Shown here: positions 1 through 8,667 of the stretch, in pieces
How positions within the stretch are numbered: the stretch's first letter is position 1
How the letters are laid out: each line of letters starts with the position of its first letter
From: Arthrobacter sp. ATA002
GTDB taxonomy: Bacteria > Actinomycetota > Actinomycetes > Actinomycetales > Micrococcaceae
Length of the DNA stretch: 64,000 nucleotides
NCBI RefSeq assembly: GCF_026898095.1
Contig: NZ_CP114015.1
Span: forward strand, 620,001-684,000
Direction of reading: 5' to 3'
The notes under the pieces: model-generated
Databases searched by the model: none
Told to the model about the DNA's origin: nothing
Seen by the model: the letters and a program-made list of their open reading frames with translations, nothing else
Program-made: the position numbers and the translations under genes

Positions 1-441
1 ATCGGAATCGCCGGCCACGATGATGACGTGGGTGAGGTCGGGCAGCCGGAAGAGGTCTTCGACGACGTCGACGGCGAGCCGGATGTCGGCGCCGTTCTTG
101 GTGCCGCGGGTCGTGGTGGTGAACAGCTGGGTGAGGTCCACCGCCCGGGACATCAGCTGGCGCTGGTAACTGGCGTTCACCGGAACAGACCAGTCGGCGT
201 ACGCGCGGTTGACCACCAGCGTGCCAAAGGACGCGGCGAAGTCGATGATGGCGTTGAAGTCGACGGTTGCTGCGGTCAGTTTGGCCGCGACCCCGGGGTC
301 CGCGTCACGGTTGAACTTGTCGAAGTTGCGGATGCCGTCCCGCTGGAAGGCATTGCGTCCGTGCAGCTGCTGGTAACGCGAGATAACAATGTTGTCGAAG
401 TCGATGTAGAGGCCGACGCGTGCGTCGTTGGGTTCAGTCAT
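1..441 (-). CDS. NYN domain protein, PIN-like nuclease fold (partial, C-terminus beyond window)
   Basis: The ATG is at 441 and the frame stays open to the left edge, so only the first 147 residues are visible. The protein opens with a hydrophobic strand ending in YIDFDN (residues 12-17), and a second acidic strand with GDSD lies at the left edge. Both are the metal-binding acidic signatures of NYN/LabA domains of the PIN superfamily, which usually cleave or process RNA. A short segment with NGADIRLAVD, typical of the third NYN acidic motif, lies between them. The start sits 5 bases after the repaired stop of trmB on the same strand, so the two are probably co-transcribed. The substrate cannot be told from the sequence. 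Confidence 0.85.
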   Translation of the reverse strand, partial: MTEPNDARVGLYIDFDNIVISRYQQLHGRNAFQRDGIRNFDKFNRDADPGVAAKLTAATVDFNAIIDFAASFGTLVVNRAYADWSVPVNASYQRQLMSRAVDLTQLFTTTTRGTKNGADIRLAVDVVEDLFRLPDLTHVIIVAGDSD

Positions 442-446
442 GGAAA

Positions 447-1350
447 TCAGGCCTTGCGGTAGGTCAGGTCAAAGATCAGGCGGCCGGCCTGGTGGGCTTT
501 GTTCTCAAAGCTGGTCAGGATGCGGCCGTCAAAGCGTGGGGCCCAGCCGCCCCGGGTATCGACGTCGTCCACCGGCGCCTTCTTTTCCAGGCCTTCCCGG
601 TTCACCCGGGTAGGGGCTGTCCTCGCCGGCGCGCTCGCCGTCGTGCAGGTTCACGAATGAGCCGGATGCGTCCAGGACCTCGCGCATCTGCACCGCGTAG
701 TCGGACCAGTCGGTGGCGAGGCGCCAGATGCCGCCGGGTAGCAGAACCCGGTCCACCAGCCCGGCGAATTCGTCCTTGACCATGCGGCGCTTGTGGTGGC
801 GGGTTTTGTGCCAGGGGTCGGGAAAGAAGACCCAGACCTCGTCCACGGAACCCGCCGGAAGCATGGTGGTCAGGACCTCGGGGGCGTTCGCCTGGACCAC
901 CCGGACGTTGGTGAGTTCCTTCTGGCCGATGCGCTGCAGGGTCTGGGCGAGGCCGGGAAGGTAGACCTCCACGGCGAGGTAGTTCTTCCCGGGATTCTGC
1001 TCTGCGGCGTGGGTGACGGCTTCACCAAGGCCGGAACCGATTTCCACCACCAGGGGAGCGGTGCGCCCAAACTCGGCGGTGGCGTCGAACACGTACTCCG
1101 GGTCAACTGACGTGTCCGCTTCGGCGCGGGGAACGTCGATGACGAACCGGTCGGACAGCTCATCCCAGGCCTGCTGGCGGCGCCCCTGAAGGCGGGAGCC
1201 GCGGCGGACAAACGACACCGGTGAACGGAAATGCCGGGGATCGCCGGTTTCGCCGGTTTCAGTCCCGTGCTCCGGGGCGGCGGGTTCCGGAACCTCGGGG
1301 TCCGCAGCGTTCAGGGAGCCGGTGTCGGGCAGGGCTGGTTCAGTAGTCAT
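447..1350 (-). CDS. trmB: tRNA (guanine-N7-)-methyltransferase TrmB, frameshifted near the C-terminus as read
   Basis: TrmB makes m7G46 in the variable loop of tRNA using S-adenosylmethionine. The SAM-binding strand VVEIGSGLGE, the LAVEVY strand and the family hallmark VFFPDPWHKTRHHKRR are all present, followed by the LATDW motif. After EDSP (near position 612) the frame is lost. The neighbouring frame then continues with TRVNREGLEK and a typical family end (GGWAPRFDGR, TSFENKAHQAGR, IFDLTYRK) and stops at 447-449. One extra base or two missing bases explain it, so about 300 residues are expected. An ATG at 1350 and an adjacent GTG at 1353 compete for the start, and no strong ribosome site separates them. 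The N-terminal 40 residues are acidic and poorly conserved. Confidence 0.9.
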
Positions 1351-1353
1351 CAC

Positions 1354-1650
1354 TGTTAATGCTATCGGCTGGGACGGCGGCCGGTTTGCAGCCGCCCGCC
1401 GCTGCCCGGACGGTCCCGGCGGGCCCGCCGATTAGGAAACTGGGGGCAAACCGGTAAACTGGATGAAGTTGTTGTGTCTGCCGCGCCTCAAAGCCGCGTG
1501 TGTAAGCAGCACAACCTGCGTCGATGAACGCTTTCTTTTGTCCCGCCGGCCTTTGCGGCCGAGCCACTGGACACTGTCTGACTTTTCTTCGGCGAACCCC
1601 CGGCGCCATACGGTTTTGGGGGCCACTTACCGAAAGTTGCCTGTCTTTTA
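1354..1650 (+). promoter_or_regulatory. Long structured 5' leader/intergenic region before the DEAD-box helicase
   Basis: About 300 bases lie between divergent trmB and the helicase, and I see no gene in them. The stretch nearest the helicase contains a GGCC/GGCC hairpin around 1548-1562 and a second possible stem pairing five C with five G around 1598-1622. The unusually T-rich segments (1524-1540, 1575-1590) contrast with the GC-rich surroundings. Cold-induced helicase genes often carry long regulatory leaders, so this may be an RNA-level control region. The transcription start is not known, and the pairing was judged by eye. Confidence 0.35.
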
Positions 1651-3279
1651 ATGACTACTTTTGCTGCCCTTGGCGTACCCAAGGTCCTCGTTTCCTCCCT
1701 CTCCGCTTCCGGAATTGACGAAGCATTCCCGATTCAGGTTGAAACACTCCCCGATACCCTCAAGGGCCGCGATGTGCTCGGCCGTGGCCGCACCGGCTCC
1801 GGCAAGACCCTTGCTTTCTCGATTCCCCTGGTTGCCCGGCTGGCCGAGGCCGAAGCGGCTTACCGCCGCAGGCCCAACCGTCCGCTGGGCCTGGTCCTGG
1901 CACCCACCCGCGAACTGGCCACCCAGATCAACAATGTGATCGAGCCGCTCGCCAAGGAACTGGGCCTGACCACCACCGTTATTTACGGCGGCGTGTCCCA
2001 GCAGCGCCAGGAAAAGGCACTCAAGGCCGGCGTCGATATTGTCATTGCCTGCCCCGGCCGGCTTGAAGACCTCATGAAGCAGAAGGTCATCAGCCTGGAA
2101 TCCATTGAAATCACTGTGCTCGATGAAGCCGACCACATGGCGGATCTTGGATTCCTGCCGGTGGTCCAGCGGCTGCTGGACCGCACCCCCGAAAAGGGAC
2201 AGCGCATGCTGTTCTCGGCAACGCTGGACAACGGCGTGGACAAGCTCGTCCGCCGCTACCTGTCCAACCCGCTGACGCACTCCGTTGATGAGCCGCAGGC
2301 AGCGGTGTCCACCATGGACCACCACGTCCTGCTGGTCCAGGACCAGACGGCGAAGAAGCTGCTCGTCAAGGAACTGGCCTCCGGCTCCGGCCGCCGCATC
2401 ATGTTCATGCGCACCAAGCACCACGCCCGCAAGATGGCTAAGTTCCTCACGGACAGCGGCATCCCCACCGTTGACCTGCACGGCAACCTGTCGCAGAACG
2501 CCCGCGACCGCAACCTGGCGGAGTTCTCCTCCGGTGACGTGCGCGTGCTCGTGGCCACCGACGTCGCAGCCCGCGGCGTGCACGTGGACGACGTCGAGCT
2601 GGTGGTCCACATCGACCCGCCCACGGAACACAAGGCGTACCTGCACCGCTCGGGCCGCACCGCGCGCGCCGGTTCCAGCGGAACCGTCGTCACGCTGACC
2701 CTGCCGGAGCAGAAGAGCGAAGTGTCCAAGCTGATGAAGGCCGCCGGCGTGGACGTGTCGATCGAGAAGGTTTCGCACAATTCTCCGTCCATCGCCAAGC
2801 TGATCGGCGACCGCGCCGCTGCTGTGGAGCCGCATGTGCGCGCCGCCCAGCTTGCCGCGAAGTCGCCCCAGCAGGGCGGCGGCCGCTCCACCGGCGCCAA
2901 CGCCCAGCGCAAGCGCGCCGCCCGTTCCACCACCGCGCCCCGTGCCGGCGGCCGGGGCGGATCCGGTGGCCGCGGACGGGTCTCGGCTGAGCGCACGGAA
3001 CGCAGCGACCGCAGTGACCGCAACGATTTCATGCCTGATGCTCCCCGTGGCCAGCGGTCGCAGGACGGGCGCCGCGGCGCAGCTGCTGCGTCCACCGCTG
3101 CGGGCCGCAACCGCCGTCCGGCCACCGGGCAGCGGGCCGGGGATGTCGCTCCCGCGGGCGGCGGCCGTCCGGCTGCCGGATCGCGTTCACAGGCGCCTTC
3201 GGGTGCCGGCCGTCCGGCACGCGGCGCCGGTCCCCGCCGGGCTACGGCTCCGGCTTCGAACGAGCGCCGTTCCCGCTAG
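1651..3279 (+). CDS. DEAD/DEAH-box ATP-dependent RNA helicase, RhlE/DeaD-like, with RG-rich tail
   Basis: This 542-residue cytoplasmic helicase unwinds RNA duplexes, as in cold adaptation, ribosome assembly or decay. All core motifs are visible. The Q-motif region (FPIQVETLP) leads into GRTGSGKT (residues 46-53), PTRELA, DEAD near residue 160, SAT in the FSATLD segment, and then ATDVAARG and HRSGRTARAG in the second RecA domain. From about residue 400 on, the protein is a basic, Arg/Gly/Ser-rich low-complexity tail, a common RNA-binding addition in actinobacterial DEAD-box proteins. A short Asp/Arg repeat (ERSDRSDRND) sits inside that tail. The ATG at 1651 follows a long leader. A strong hairpin terminator lies just downstream. 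Confidence 0.95.
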   Translation: MTTFAALGVPKVLVSSLSASGIDEAFPIQVETLPDTLKGRDVLGRGRTGSGKTLAFSIPLVARLAEAEAAYRRRPNRPLGLVLAPTRELATQINNVIEPLAKELGLTTTVIYGGVSQQRQEKALKAGVDIVIACPGRLEDLMKQKVISLESIEITVLDEADHMADLGFLPVVQRLLDRTPEKGQRMLFSATLDNGVDKLVRRYLSNPLTHSVDEPQAAVSTMDHHVLLVQDQTAKKLLVKELASGSGRRIMFMRTKHHARKMAKFLTDSGIPTVDLHGNLSQNARDRNLAEFSSGDVRVLVATDVAARGVHVDDVELVVHIDPPTEHKAYLHRSGRTARAGSSGTVVTLTLPEQKSEVSKLMKAAGVDVSIEKVSHNSPSIAKLIGDRAAAVEPHVRAAQLAAKSPQQGGGRSTGANAQRKRAARSTTAPRAGGRGGSGGRGRVSAERTERSDRSDRNDFMPDAPRGQRSQDGRRGAAAASTAAGRNRRPATGQRAGDVAPAGGGRPAAGSRSQAPSGAGRPARGAGPRRATAPASNERRSR

Positions 3280-3295
3280 CATTCAGCTCTGAAAC

Positions 3296-3341
3296 GCCGG
3301 AAAGGCGCCTGCTTCCCCTGGAAGGCAGGCGCCTTTCCGGC
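3296..3341. terminator. Intrinsic terminator between the helicase and the convergent hutD-family gene
   Basis: A nearly perfect inverted repeat with about 20 paired bases per arm, one bulged G and a 3-base loop. It starts 17 bases after the helicase stop. It can serve both converging genes. No long T-run follows, as is common in high-GC actinobacteria. Confidence 0.85.
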
Positions 3342-3378
3342 ATTTCGCTGTTGTGTTCCGGTGGTGGTATGGTCCGGG

Positions 3379-3941
3379 CTAGTCCAAATCGTAGAAGGAC
3401 ACGACGGCGGCGAAGCCGCGTCCCAGCACCGCCGGACGTTCCTCGCCGCCGGCTACGGTGTCGAGCAGGCCGAGTGCTGTCGCGGAACCGCCGGCAGCAG
3501 TGACCGTGGCGCTGCCGTGCAGCAGCACCAGGAACTGGCCGGGCCCGAGGGCCTGCGGATTCTTCTTGGACAGTTCGGCCACTATCACGGCAGCGCCGGT
3601 GGTGTTGCGGTCCGCGAACGTGTTCAGCACGGTTACCGGCCCGGTGGGCAGAGCGGCTTCGGCAGGAACATCCCCCGAATAGCGGAAGGGGCGGAACCTT
3701 TCCATGCCGTGTTCGGCGCCGTCCACCGTCAGGACCAGCAGCTCCCCTTCCACCGGAACCGTAATTCGGTCCATGCCCGGATGCCGGGTGAAAGCGCCGG
3801 GCTTGTCGATCGAAGCAATGCTGAGGCGCCATCCCGTTCCCGACGCCATCTCCTTGACCCGGCCACTGGCCTTTCCCCAGGGAACGGAGGGCAGGTCCGG
3901 GAACCGGATGATGGGGAAGCGGCATTCGCTGTGCTGGCCAC
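3379..3941 (-). CDS. HutD/Ves family protein (cupin-like), apparent frameshift close to the start
   Basis: The open frame from the internal ATG at 3849 encodes 156 residues beginning MASGTGWRLSIASID. Just upstream in the same frame are the conserved family residues IIRFPDLPSVPW and GRVKEMASG, but that frame has no start codon. A GTG at 3941, preceded by AAGGA, runs in the next frame up to a run of four C. Adding one C there joins both parts into about 187 residues. HutD/Ves proteins are beta-barrel cupin-like proteins, and some are linked to histidine use or cold-related gene control, but their activity is poorly defined. No hut genes are nearby. The gene converges on the helicase. Confidence 0.8.
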
Positions 3942-3976
3942 GGTGTCCTTACTCTGTGAACACGATAAATGTTCTC

Positions 3977-4463
3977 TTACTCGACGGAAGGCTGCGGCTT
4001 GGTGCCGCGCAGGTAGTGGCGGCGTGCAGCGCCGTTGATCCGGAAACTGCGTCCGCTCGTCTCTGCCGGCTCAATCCGCATAAAGTGGTTCTTTTCGCCG
4101 CTCTGCCACGGGAAGAGGGGAAGATCCTCCGAGGCCAGGACCTCTTCGATGGAGTCGAGCCGGACAGCCGAGCCCTTCAGGACAACGCTCCAGGCCATCC
4201 TGGAGGTGGTCATCGTAGCCGTCCACTTCGAAAGCCACGGGCCCGCCGTCGACGGCTGCCCGGAGCTTGGTGCCTTCGGCGGTCCGGAAGACCACCGACC
4301 CCCGGTCCACGACAAAGTTAATCGGGAAAATCTCCGGATGCCGGCCGGCCACCACGGCCAGGCGGCCGACCGCCGCTTTGCGGATGTAGTCCCAGCATTG
4401 GTTGATCGTCAGCTCGGCGGGTTTTTCGGCAGGTGTTCCGGCATCATCATTGATAGGCGACAT
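3977..4463 (-). CDS. Pyridoxamine 5'-phosphate oxidase family protein, frameshifted as read
   Basis: The N-terminal half (ATG at 4463) has the split-barrel flavin fold pattern: ECWDYI-like helix TINQCWDYIRKAAVGRL, then FPINFVVDRGSVVFRT and a stretch ending in FEVDGYDDH. The C-terminal half, with WSVVLKG, LPLFPW and RIEPAETSGRSF, reads in another frame and stops at 3977. Removing one base in a GG pair near 4193 gives DGYDDHLQDGWSVVLKG, a typical family sequence, and a protein of 161 residues. These small proteins bind FMN, F420 or haem, and the ligand is not predictable here. An unrelated start or overlap with hutD is unlikely because about 35 bases separate them. Confidence 0.82.
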
Positions 4464-4555
4464 GCCCCCAGTCTAGTTGCAGCTGCGTCCTTCGCCGGAA
4501 ATGCGCGGTGCCCCCGGTTATGGTGCCGCGGAGCGCGGTGCATCACAATGAGACG

Positions 4556-5020
4556 ATGAACCTCATCCTGAACGTCATCTGGCTTCTGTTCGGCGGCATC
4601 TGGCTGGCACTGGGCTATGTACTGGCCGGCATCGTATGCTGCCTGCTGATCGTGACCATTCCGTTCGGCATTGCTTCCTTCCGGATCGCCGCCTACGCCT
4701 TTTGGCCGTTCGGCAGGACTGTGGTGGACCGCGGCGGAACACCGGGACTGCTGTCCACGGCGGGCAACGTGATTTGGCTGGTGGTGGCCGGCGTGTGGAT
4801 TGCGGTGGGGCACATCCTGACCGCCATTCCCATGTTCATCAGCATCATCGGTATTCCGCTCGGGATCGCGAACCTGAAGATGGTGCCGATCTCCCTGATG
4901 CCGCTGGGCAAGGTCATTGTCCCGACCGGCCGTCGCGGCATCACCCCGTACGGCACCGCAGTTCCCTACGGGACCGGGCCCTACGGCTCGGCACCGGGTT
5001 ACGGGCAGTACCGCGGCTAG
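4556..5020 (+). CDS. yccF: YccF domain inner-membrane protein
   Basis: The protein has 154 residues with two copies of the YccF pattern. Each is a hydrophobic segment with NVIWLLFGGIWLA or NVIWLVVAGVWIA, followed by IPFGIASFRI or IPLGIANLKM. It has about four membrane helices and a Tyr/Gly/Pro-rich tail (PYGT repeats) after residue 130. A longer in-frame start at 4508 exists, but the ATG at 4556 begins directly at the conserved MNLILNVIW and is preferred. The function of YccF proteins is not established. It converges with the PBP gene at 5039 with only 18 bases between stops. Confidence 0.9.
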   Translation: MNLILNVIWLLFGGIWLALGYVLAGIVCCLLIVTIPFGIASFRIAAYAFWPFGRTVVDRGGTPGLLSTAGNVIWLVVAGVWIAVGHILTAIPMFISIIGIPLGIANLKMVPISLMPLGKVIVPTGRRGITPYGTAVPYGTGPYGSAPGYGQYRG

Positions 5021-5038
5021 CTGTCCCCGGCCGGCTGG

Positions 5039-6976
5039 CTAACCGGCGGCACCGTCCAAAAAGGCCTGCATCAGCGGTCCGCCGGACGTGGAACCGAGTT
5101 CGCCCTCGGCCACAAACACGGCCACGGCCAGGTCTCCCTGCAGCGCGACCACCCAGGCATGGGTCCGCGGCGGGGTTTCGCTGCCGAACTCGGCAGTTCC
5201 GGTTTTCGCCAGCACCGGTTCCCCCGGGACTTCCAGAAGCATGGCGGCTCCGCCGTCGGTCACGACTCCGCGCATCAGTTCGCGCAGCGACGCGGCTTCG
5301 GCTGCAGTGAGCGAGCCGGCGCCGGTGGTTTCCGCAGGTTCCGCCGCGGCGGACGACGTCGGTTCCTCCCCGGCGGCGGGATCCGCGCTGACGAGGACAG
5401 GGGTGACGCGCTCACCCTTCCCTACGGATGCGGCAGCTACGGCCATAGCCAGCGGCGAGGCCAAGACCTCGCCCTGGCCAATCAGGGAGGCGGCGTGGTT
5501 GGTGCCTTCGGCGGTTTCCGGAACGGAACCGAAGAACCCCGGAGTGCCGATGGGCTGTTCCACTGCGATGCCCAGGTCCGCGGCAGCAGCGGCCAGCGCC
5601 TCTTGGGAAACGGCGTCGCGGGTGCTGATGAAGGCCGTGTTGCAGGACTGGGCAAAGGCGTCGCGGAGCGGGATGTCTCCCACGAAGGCTGCCGGGTAGG
5701 TGCCGGCATTGTTGAACTTCCGCCCGTCGACGGTCAGCTCGGCCGGGCAGGAAAGAACGCTGTCCGGAGTGCTTCCCTGCCGCAGCAGCGCGAGCGAGGT
5801 GGCGATCTTGAAGGTGGATCCCGGCGGGTACTGGCCCAGGAGGGCGGTCTGCTGGCCCTCGCTGCCGGGCCCGTTCGCCACCGTGAGGACGTCCCCGGTG
5901 GACGGCTGGACGGCGACGATGGCCGACGCCGACGGCTCGTCTTCCAGGATCCCTTCAGCGAGGGTCTGCAGCCGGGGATCGAGGGACGTCTGAAGGGGCG
6001 TGCCGTCACTGGAGTTGGTGCTGAAGACGATGTTGCTGCCTGACGTGTTTTCGAGGGTGACTGCCACGCCGGGTGCGCCCTGCAACTGCTCATCGTATTG
6101 CTGCTGCAACCCGGAGAGCCCGGTCTGGTCCCCGGCGGAAAGCCGTCCGCCGGACCCTTCAATCAGCTCTGCGGTAGCCTCGCCCACCGTGCCGAGCAGG
6201 GCACGGGCAAAGGTCCTGGTGGGCGCCAGCACCCGCGAATCAGGAAGTGACAGTGCGCCCGGGATGCCGGCGAGGGCTTCGGGAGTTACCGGACCGTCCG
6301 CTTCCTGGCGCTGCACGATCGCTTCGACAAAGGCCTCAGGACCGGACGCCTCCACCTGGGCCGCGTACCCTGCCGGATCCAAACCTGCGAGTTCGGCCAG
6401 CGCCGTGGCGGAGGCCGCCTGCTGCTCCGCCGGAACGTCGGGCTTGTTGATCCCGATGCGCAGCACGGGCCGGGAGCTCATCAGGGGCTGGCCGTTACGG
6501 TCCAAAATCTCGCCCCGCAGCCCCGGAGATGTGGTGCGGACCAGGCGGTCGCCATCGGCAAGGGGCTCGAAGAGCACGGACGGAGCCCACTGGACCTGCC
6601 AGGCGTCATCGTCGCCGCGGCGCAGTTGGGCGGTGCTTTCGTAGGACCAGTCCGGAGCCGAGTCCATGTTCACGTCCCAGGCGTAGGACAGGCGGGCGGC
6701 GGCGGCGCCGTCGTTCTCTGCATCTTCATCGATCCCGGCCACGGTGACCGCGGGACGGACCGGGCCCATGCCTGCCAGCAGCGTCTCCAGCTCGGTGTTC
6801 ACCTGGGCCGGCGTACCCGCGGTGAAGGAGGACGCCGACACATCAGCGCTGCTGAGGCCTTCCGCCAGCACTGCCGCGGCGTCGTCGGGCGAGGGCTTGT
6901 CACTGGAACAGGACATCAGCGTCAGCGTCAGCGCCGAAACAGCCAGAACGGATGTGAGTGTGCGGTTTTTCCCCAT
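5039..6976 (-). CDS. Penicillin-binding transpeptidase lipoprotein with NTF2-like N-terminal domain (class B PBP)
   Basis: This 645-residue cell-wall enzyme forms peptide cross-links (DD-transpeptidase). It starts with a lipoprotein signal ending in the lipobox LMSCSS, so it is probably anchored by a lipidated Cys near residue 23. An NTF2/MecA_N-like domain (about 30-145) and a PBP dimerization domain (from GLRGEILDRNGQ) follow. The C-terminal transpeptidase domain has STFK (Ser about 387), SCN (about 444) and KTGTAEFG (about 591). The architecture matches MecA-type and Mycobacterium PbpA-like class B enzymes, but I cannot claim beta-lactam resistance. The frame is intact, unlike the class A PBP elsewhere in the window. 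Confidence 0.92.
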   Translation of the reverse strand: MGKNRTLTSVLAVSALTLTLMSCSSDKPSPDDAAAVLAEGLSSADVSASSFTAGTPAQVNTELETLLAGMGPVRPAVTVAGIDEDAENDGAAAARLSYAWDVNMDSAPDWSYESTAQLRRGDDDAWQVQWAPSVLFEPLADGDRLVRTTSPGLRGEILDRNGQPLMSSRPVLRIGINKPDVPAEQQAASATALAELAGLDPAGYAAQVEASGPEAFVEAIVQRQEADGPVTPEALAGIPGALSLPDSRVLAPTRTFARALLGTVGEATAELIEGSGGRLSAGDQTGLSGLQQQYDEQLQGAPGVAVTLENTSGSNIVFSTNSSDGTPLQTSLDPRLQTLAEGILEDEPSASAIVAVQPSTGDVLTVANGPGSEGQQTALLGQYPPGSTFKIATSLALLRQGSTPDSVLSCPAELTVDGRKFNNAGTYPAAFVGDIPLRDAFAQSCNTAFISTRDAVSQEALAAAAADLGIAVEQPIGTPGFFGSVPETAEGTNHAASLIGQGEVLASPLAMAVAAASVGKGERVTPVLVSADPAAGEEPTSSAAAEPAETTGAGSLTAAEAASLRELMRGVVTDGGAAMLLEVPGEPVLAKTGTAEFGSETPPRTHAWVVALQGDLAVAVFVAEGELGSTSGGPLMQAFLDGAAG

Positions 6977-7024
6977 CCGGACAGGGTAACCCGTGTCGGC
7001 ACGGGGTGAAGGTCACATGACACA

Positions 7025-7060
7025 CAGGAGGGCGGCCGGATAAATCCGGCCGCCCTCCTG
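7025..7060. terminator. Intrinsic terminator after codA
   Basis: A perfect inverted repeat with 17-base arms and a 2-base loop, located 30 bases past the codA stop. It ends the betT-betB-codA transcript and lies between it and the start of the class B PBP gene. Confidence 0.88.
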
Positions 7061-7089
7061 CTGCGGGGTGTGCGTACCGCGGGGGAGTG

Positions 7090-8661
7090 CTAGACCGTTC
7101 GGGCCGCCTTCACCAGCTGCGCGCAGCGTTCACCGATCATCATGGTGGTGATGTTCGGGTTGACCGTGACCAGCTCCGGCATGACCGAGGCGTCGGCCAC
7201 CCGCAGCCCGGTGACGCCCTTGACCCGCAGCTGCGGATCCAGGGGTGCCATCGGATCATCGGCGGCACCCATCCGCACGGTTCCGGCCGGGTGGTAGACG
7301 GTGTTGTGCGTCTTCTTGATGTACTCGGTGATCTGCTCGTCCGTCTGCACGTCCTTGCCCGGGTAGAGTTCCTCGCCTACCCACTCCGCCATGGCAGGCT
7401 GTGAGACAATCTCCCGGGCCTTCCGGATTCCGTAGACCATGACCCGCAAGTCGTGCGGGTCGGTGAAGTAGCGCGGATCCACCATCGGCTTGTCCCGGAA
7501 GTCCCGGCTCCGCAGCCGCACGGTGCCGCGGGAACGGGCATGGGTGACGTTCGGTGTCAGGCAGAAACCGTTCTCCGTGGTGGGGTAGCCGTGGCGCAGG
7601 GTGTGCATGTCAAACGGCACCGCCCCGTAGTGGAACATCAGGTCGGGGCGGTCCAGCCCGTCTTCGGTGGGAGTGAAGATGCCGATCTCCCACCACTGGG
7701 TGGAGGTTTCGGACATCGGTTTCTTCGCCTCCCACTGGATCACGCCTTCCGGGTGGTCCTGCAGGTTCTCGCCCACGCCGGGGGAATCCACCCGAACCGC
7801 CACCCCGCGCTCTTCGAGGTGTTCCTTCGGGCCGATGCCGGAGAGCATCAGCAGCTTCGGGGAATCGATGGCTCCGGCGGAGAGAATGACCTCCCGGCGG
7901 ACGCCCAGGTGCTTGGCGCGTCCAAACGGGTTGTCGACGACGTCGACGCCGGTGCAGCGGTTCGCGTCGTCAAATGTCAGTTCCCTGGCGAGGTACCCGG
8001 TGAGCAGGGTGAAGTTCTTCCGCTCCATGATCGGGTGGATATAGGAGACGGAGGAAGAGGAACGGGTTCCGTCGGCACGCCGGTTAATCTGGAAGAAGTT
8101 CGCACCGTTAATCACGGTTTCCCCGGTGTTGAACTTAACCCGCGGGATGCCGGACTGCTCGCAGGCGTCCAGCAGGGCGACGCCGCAGGGATCGTTGGCG
8201 GGGATGTTCATCAGGTGCACGGGGCCTGAATCGCCGTGATGCGGCGCATCCGGGCCGGCGTCCTCGTTGGTCTCCAGCTTGCGGTACAGCTCCCAGGCCA
8301 TCGTGGCGTTCCAGCCCTCGGCGCCGAACTTGGTTTCCCACTCGTCGATGTCTTCGCGGGGAGCCCAGAAGGCAATGCAGGAGTTGTGGCTGGAGCACCC
8401 GCCCATCACCTTGGCCCGGGCCTGGCGCATAAAGGAGTTGCCGTTTTCCTGGGGTTCAATCTGGTAATCCCAGTCGTAGCCGGATTCCAGGAGCTCCATC
8501 CACCGGTCCAGCTGCAGGATCTCATCGACCCCGCGGTCATCGGGGCCGGCCTCGACCAGTGCCACCTCGACGCCGGGATCTTCGCTCAGGCGGGCCGCTG
8601 CAGCCGCTCCGGCGGACCCGCCGCCAACAACGATGTAGTCGAATTCCGTCTTCTCAGCCAT
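7090..8661 (-). CDS. codA: Choline oxidase (GMC flavoprotein)
   Basis: Choline oxidase converts choline to glycine betaine through betaine aldehyde in two O2-dependent steps, releasing H2O2. The 523 residues track the well-studied A. globiformis enzyme almost throughout. They include GGGSAG for FAD binding (13-18), LQLDRWMELLESGYDWDY, GGCSSHNSCIAFWAPRED with the His that carries covalent FAD (His92 here, His99 in the model), DHPEGV with the substrate-binding Glu, YHPAGTVRMG with the catalytic His (457 here) and VNPNIT with the conserved Asn (501). Close match to these residues separates it from BetA-type dehydrogenases. It is the last gene of the choline operon, 6 bases after betB, and has an AGGA ribosome site. 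Confidence 0.95.
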   Translation of the reverse strand: MAEKTEFDYIVVGGGSAGAAAAARLSEDPGVEVALVEAGPDDRGVDEILQLDRWMELLESGYDWDYQIEPQENGNSFMRQARAKVMGGCSSHNSCIAFWAPREDIDEWETKFGAEGWNATMAWELYRKLETNEDAGPDAPHHGDSGPVHLMNIPANDPCGVALLDACEQSGIPRVKFNTGETVINGANFFQINRRADGTRSSSSVSYIHPIMERKNFTLLTGYLARELTFDDANRCTGVDVVDNPFGRAKHLGVRREVILSAGAIDSPKLLMLSGIGPKEHLEERGVAVRVDSPGVGENLQDHPEGVIQWEAKKPMSETSTQWWEIGIFTPTEDGLDRPDLMFHYGAVPFDMHTLRHGYPTTENGFCLTPNVTHARSRGTVRLRSRDFRDKPMVDPRYFTDPHDLRVMVYGIRKAREIVSQPAMAEWVGEELYPGKDVQTDEQITEYIKKTHNTVYHPAGTVRMGAADDPMAPLDPQLRVKGVTGLRVADASVMPELVTVNPNITTMMIGERCAQLVKAARTV

Positions 8662-8667
8662 AAGGTC

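Noticed and set aside
1648..2835. A 395-residue open frame on the - strand opposite the DEAD-box helicase
   Set aside because: It is antisense to the helicase and has only shadow-type composition.
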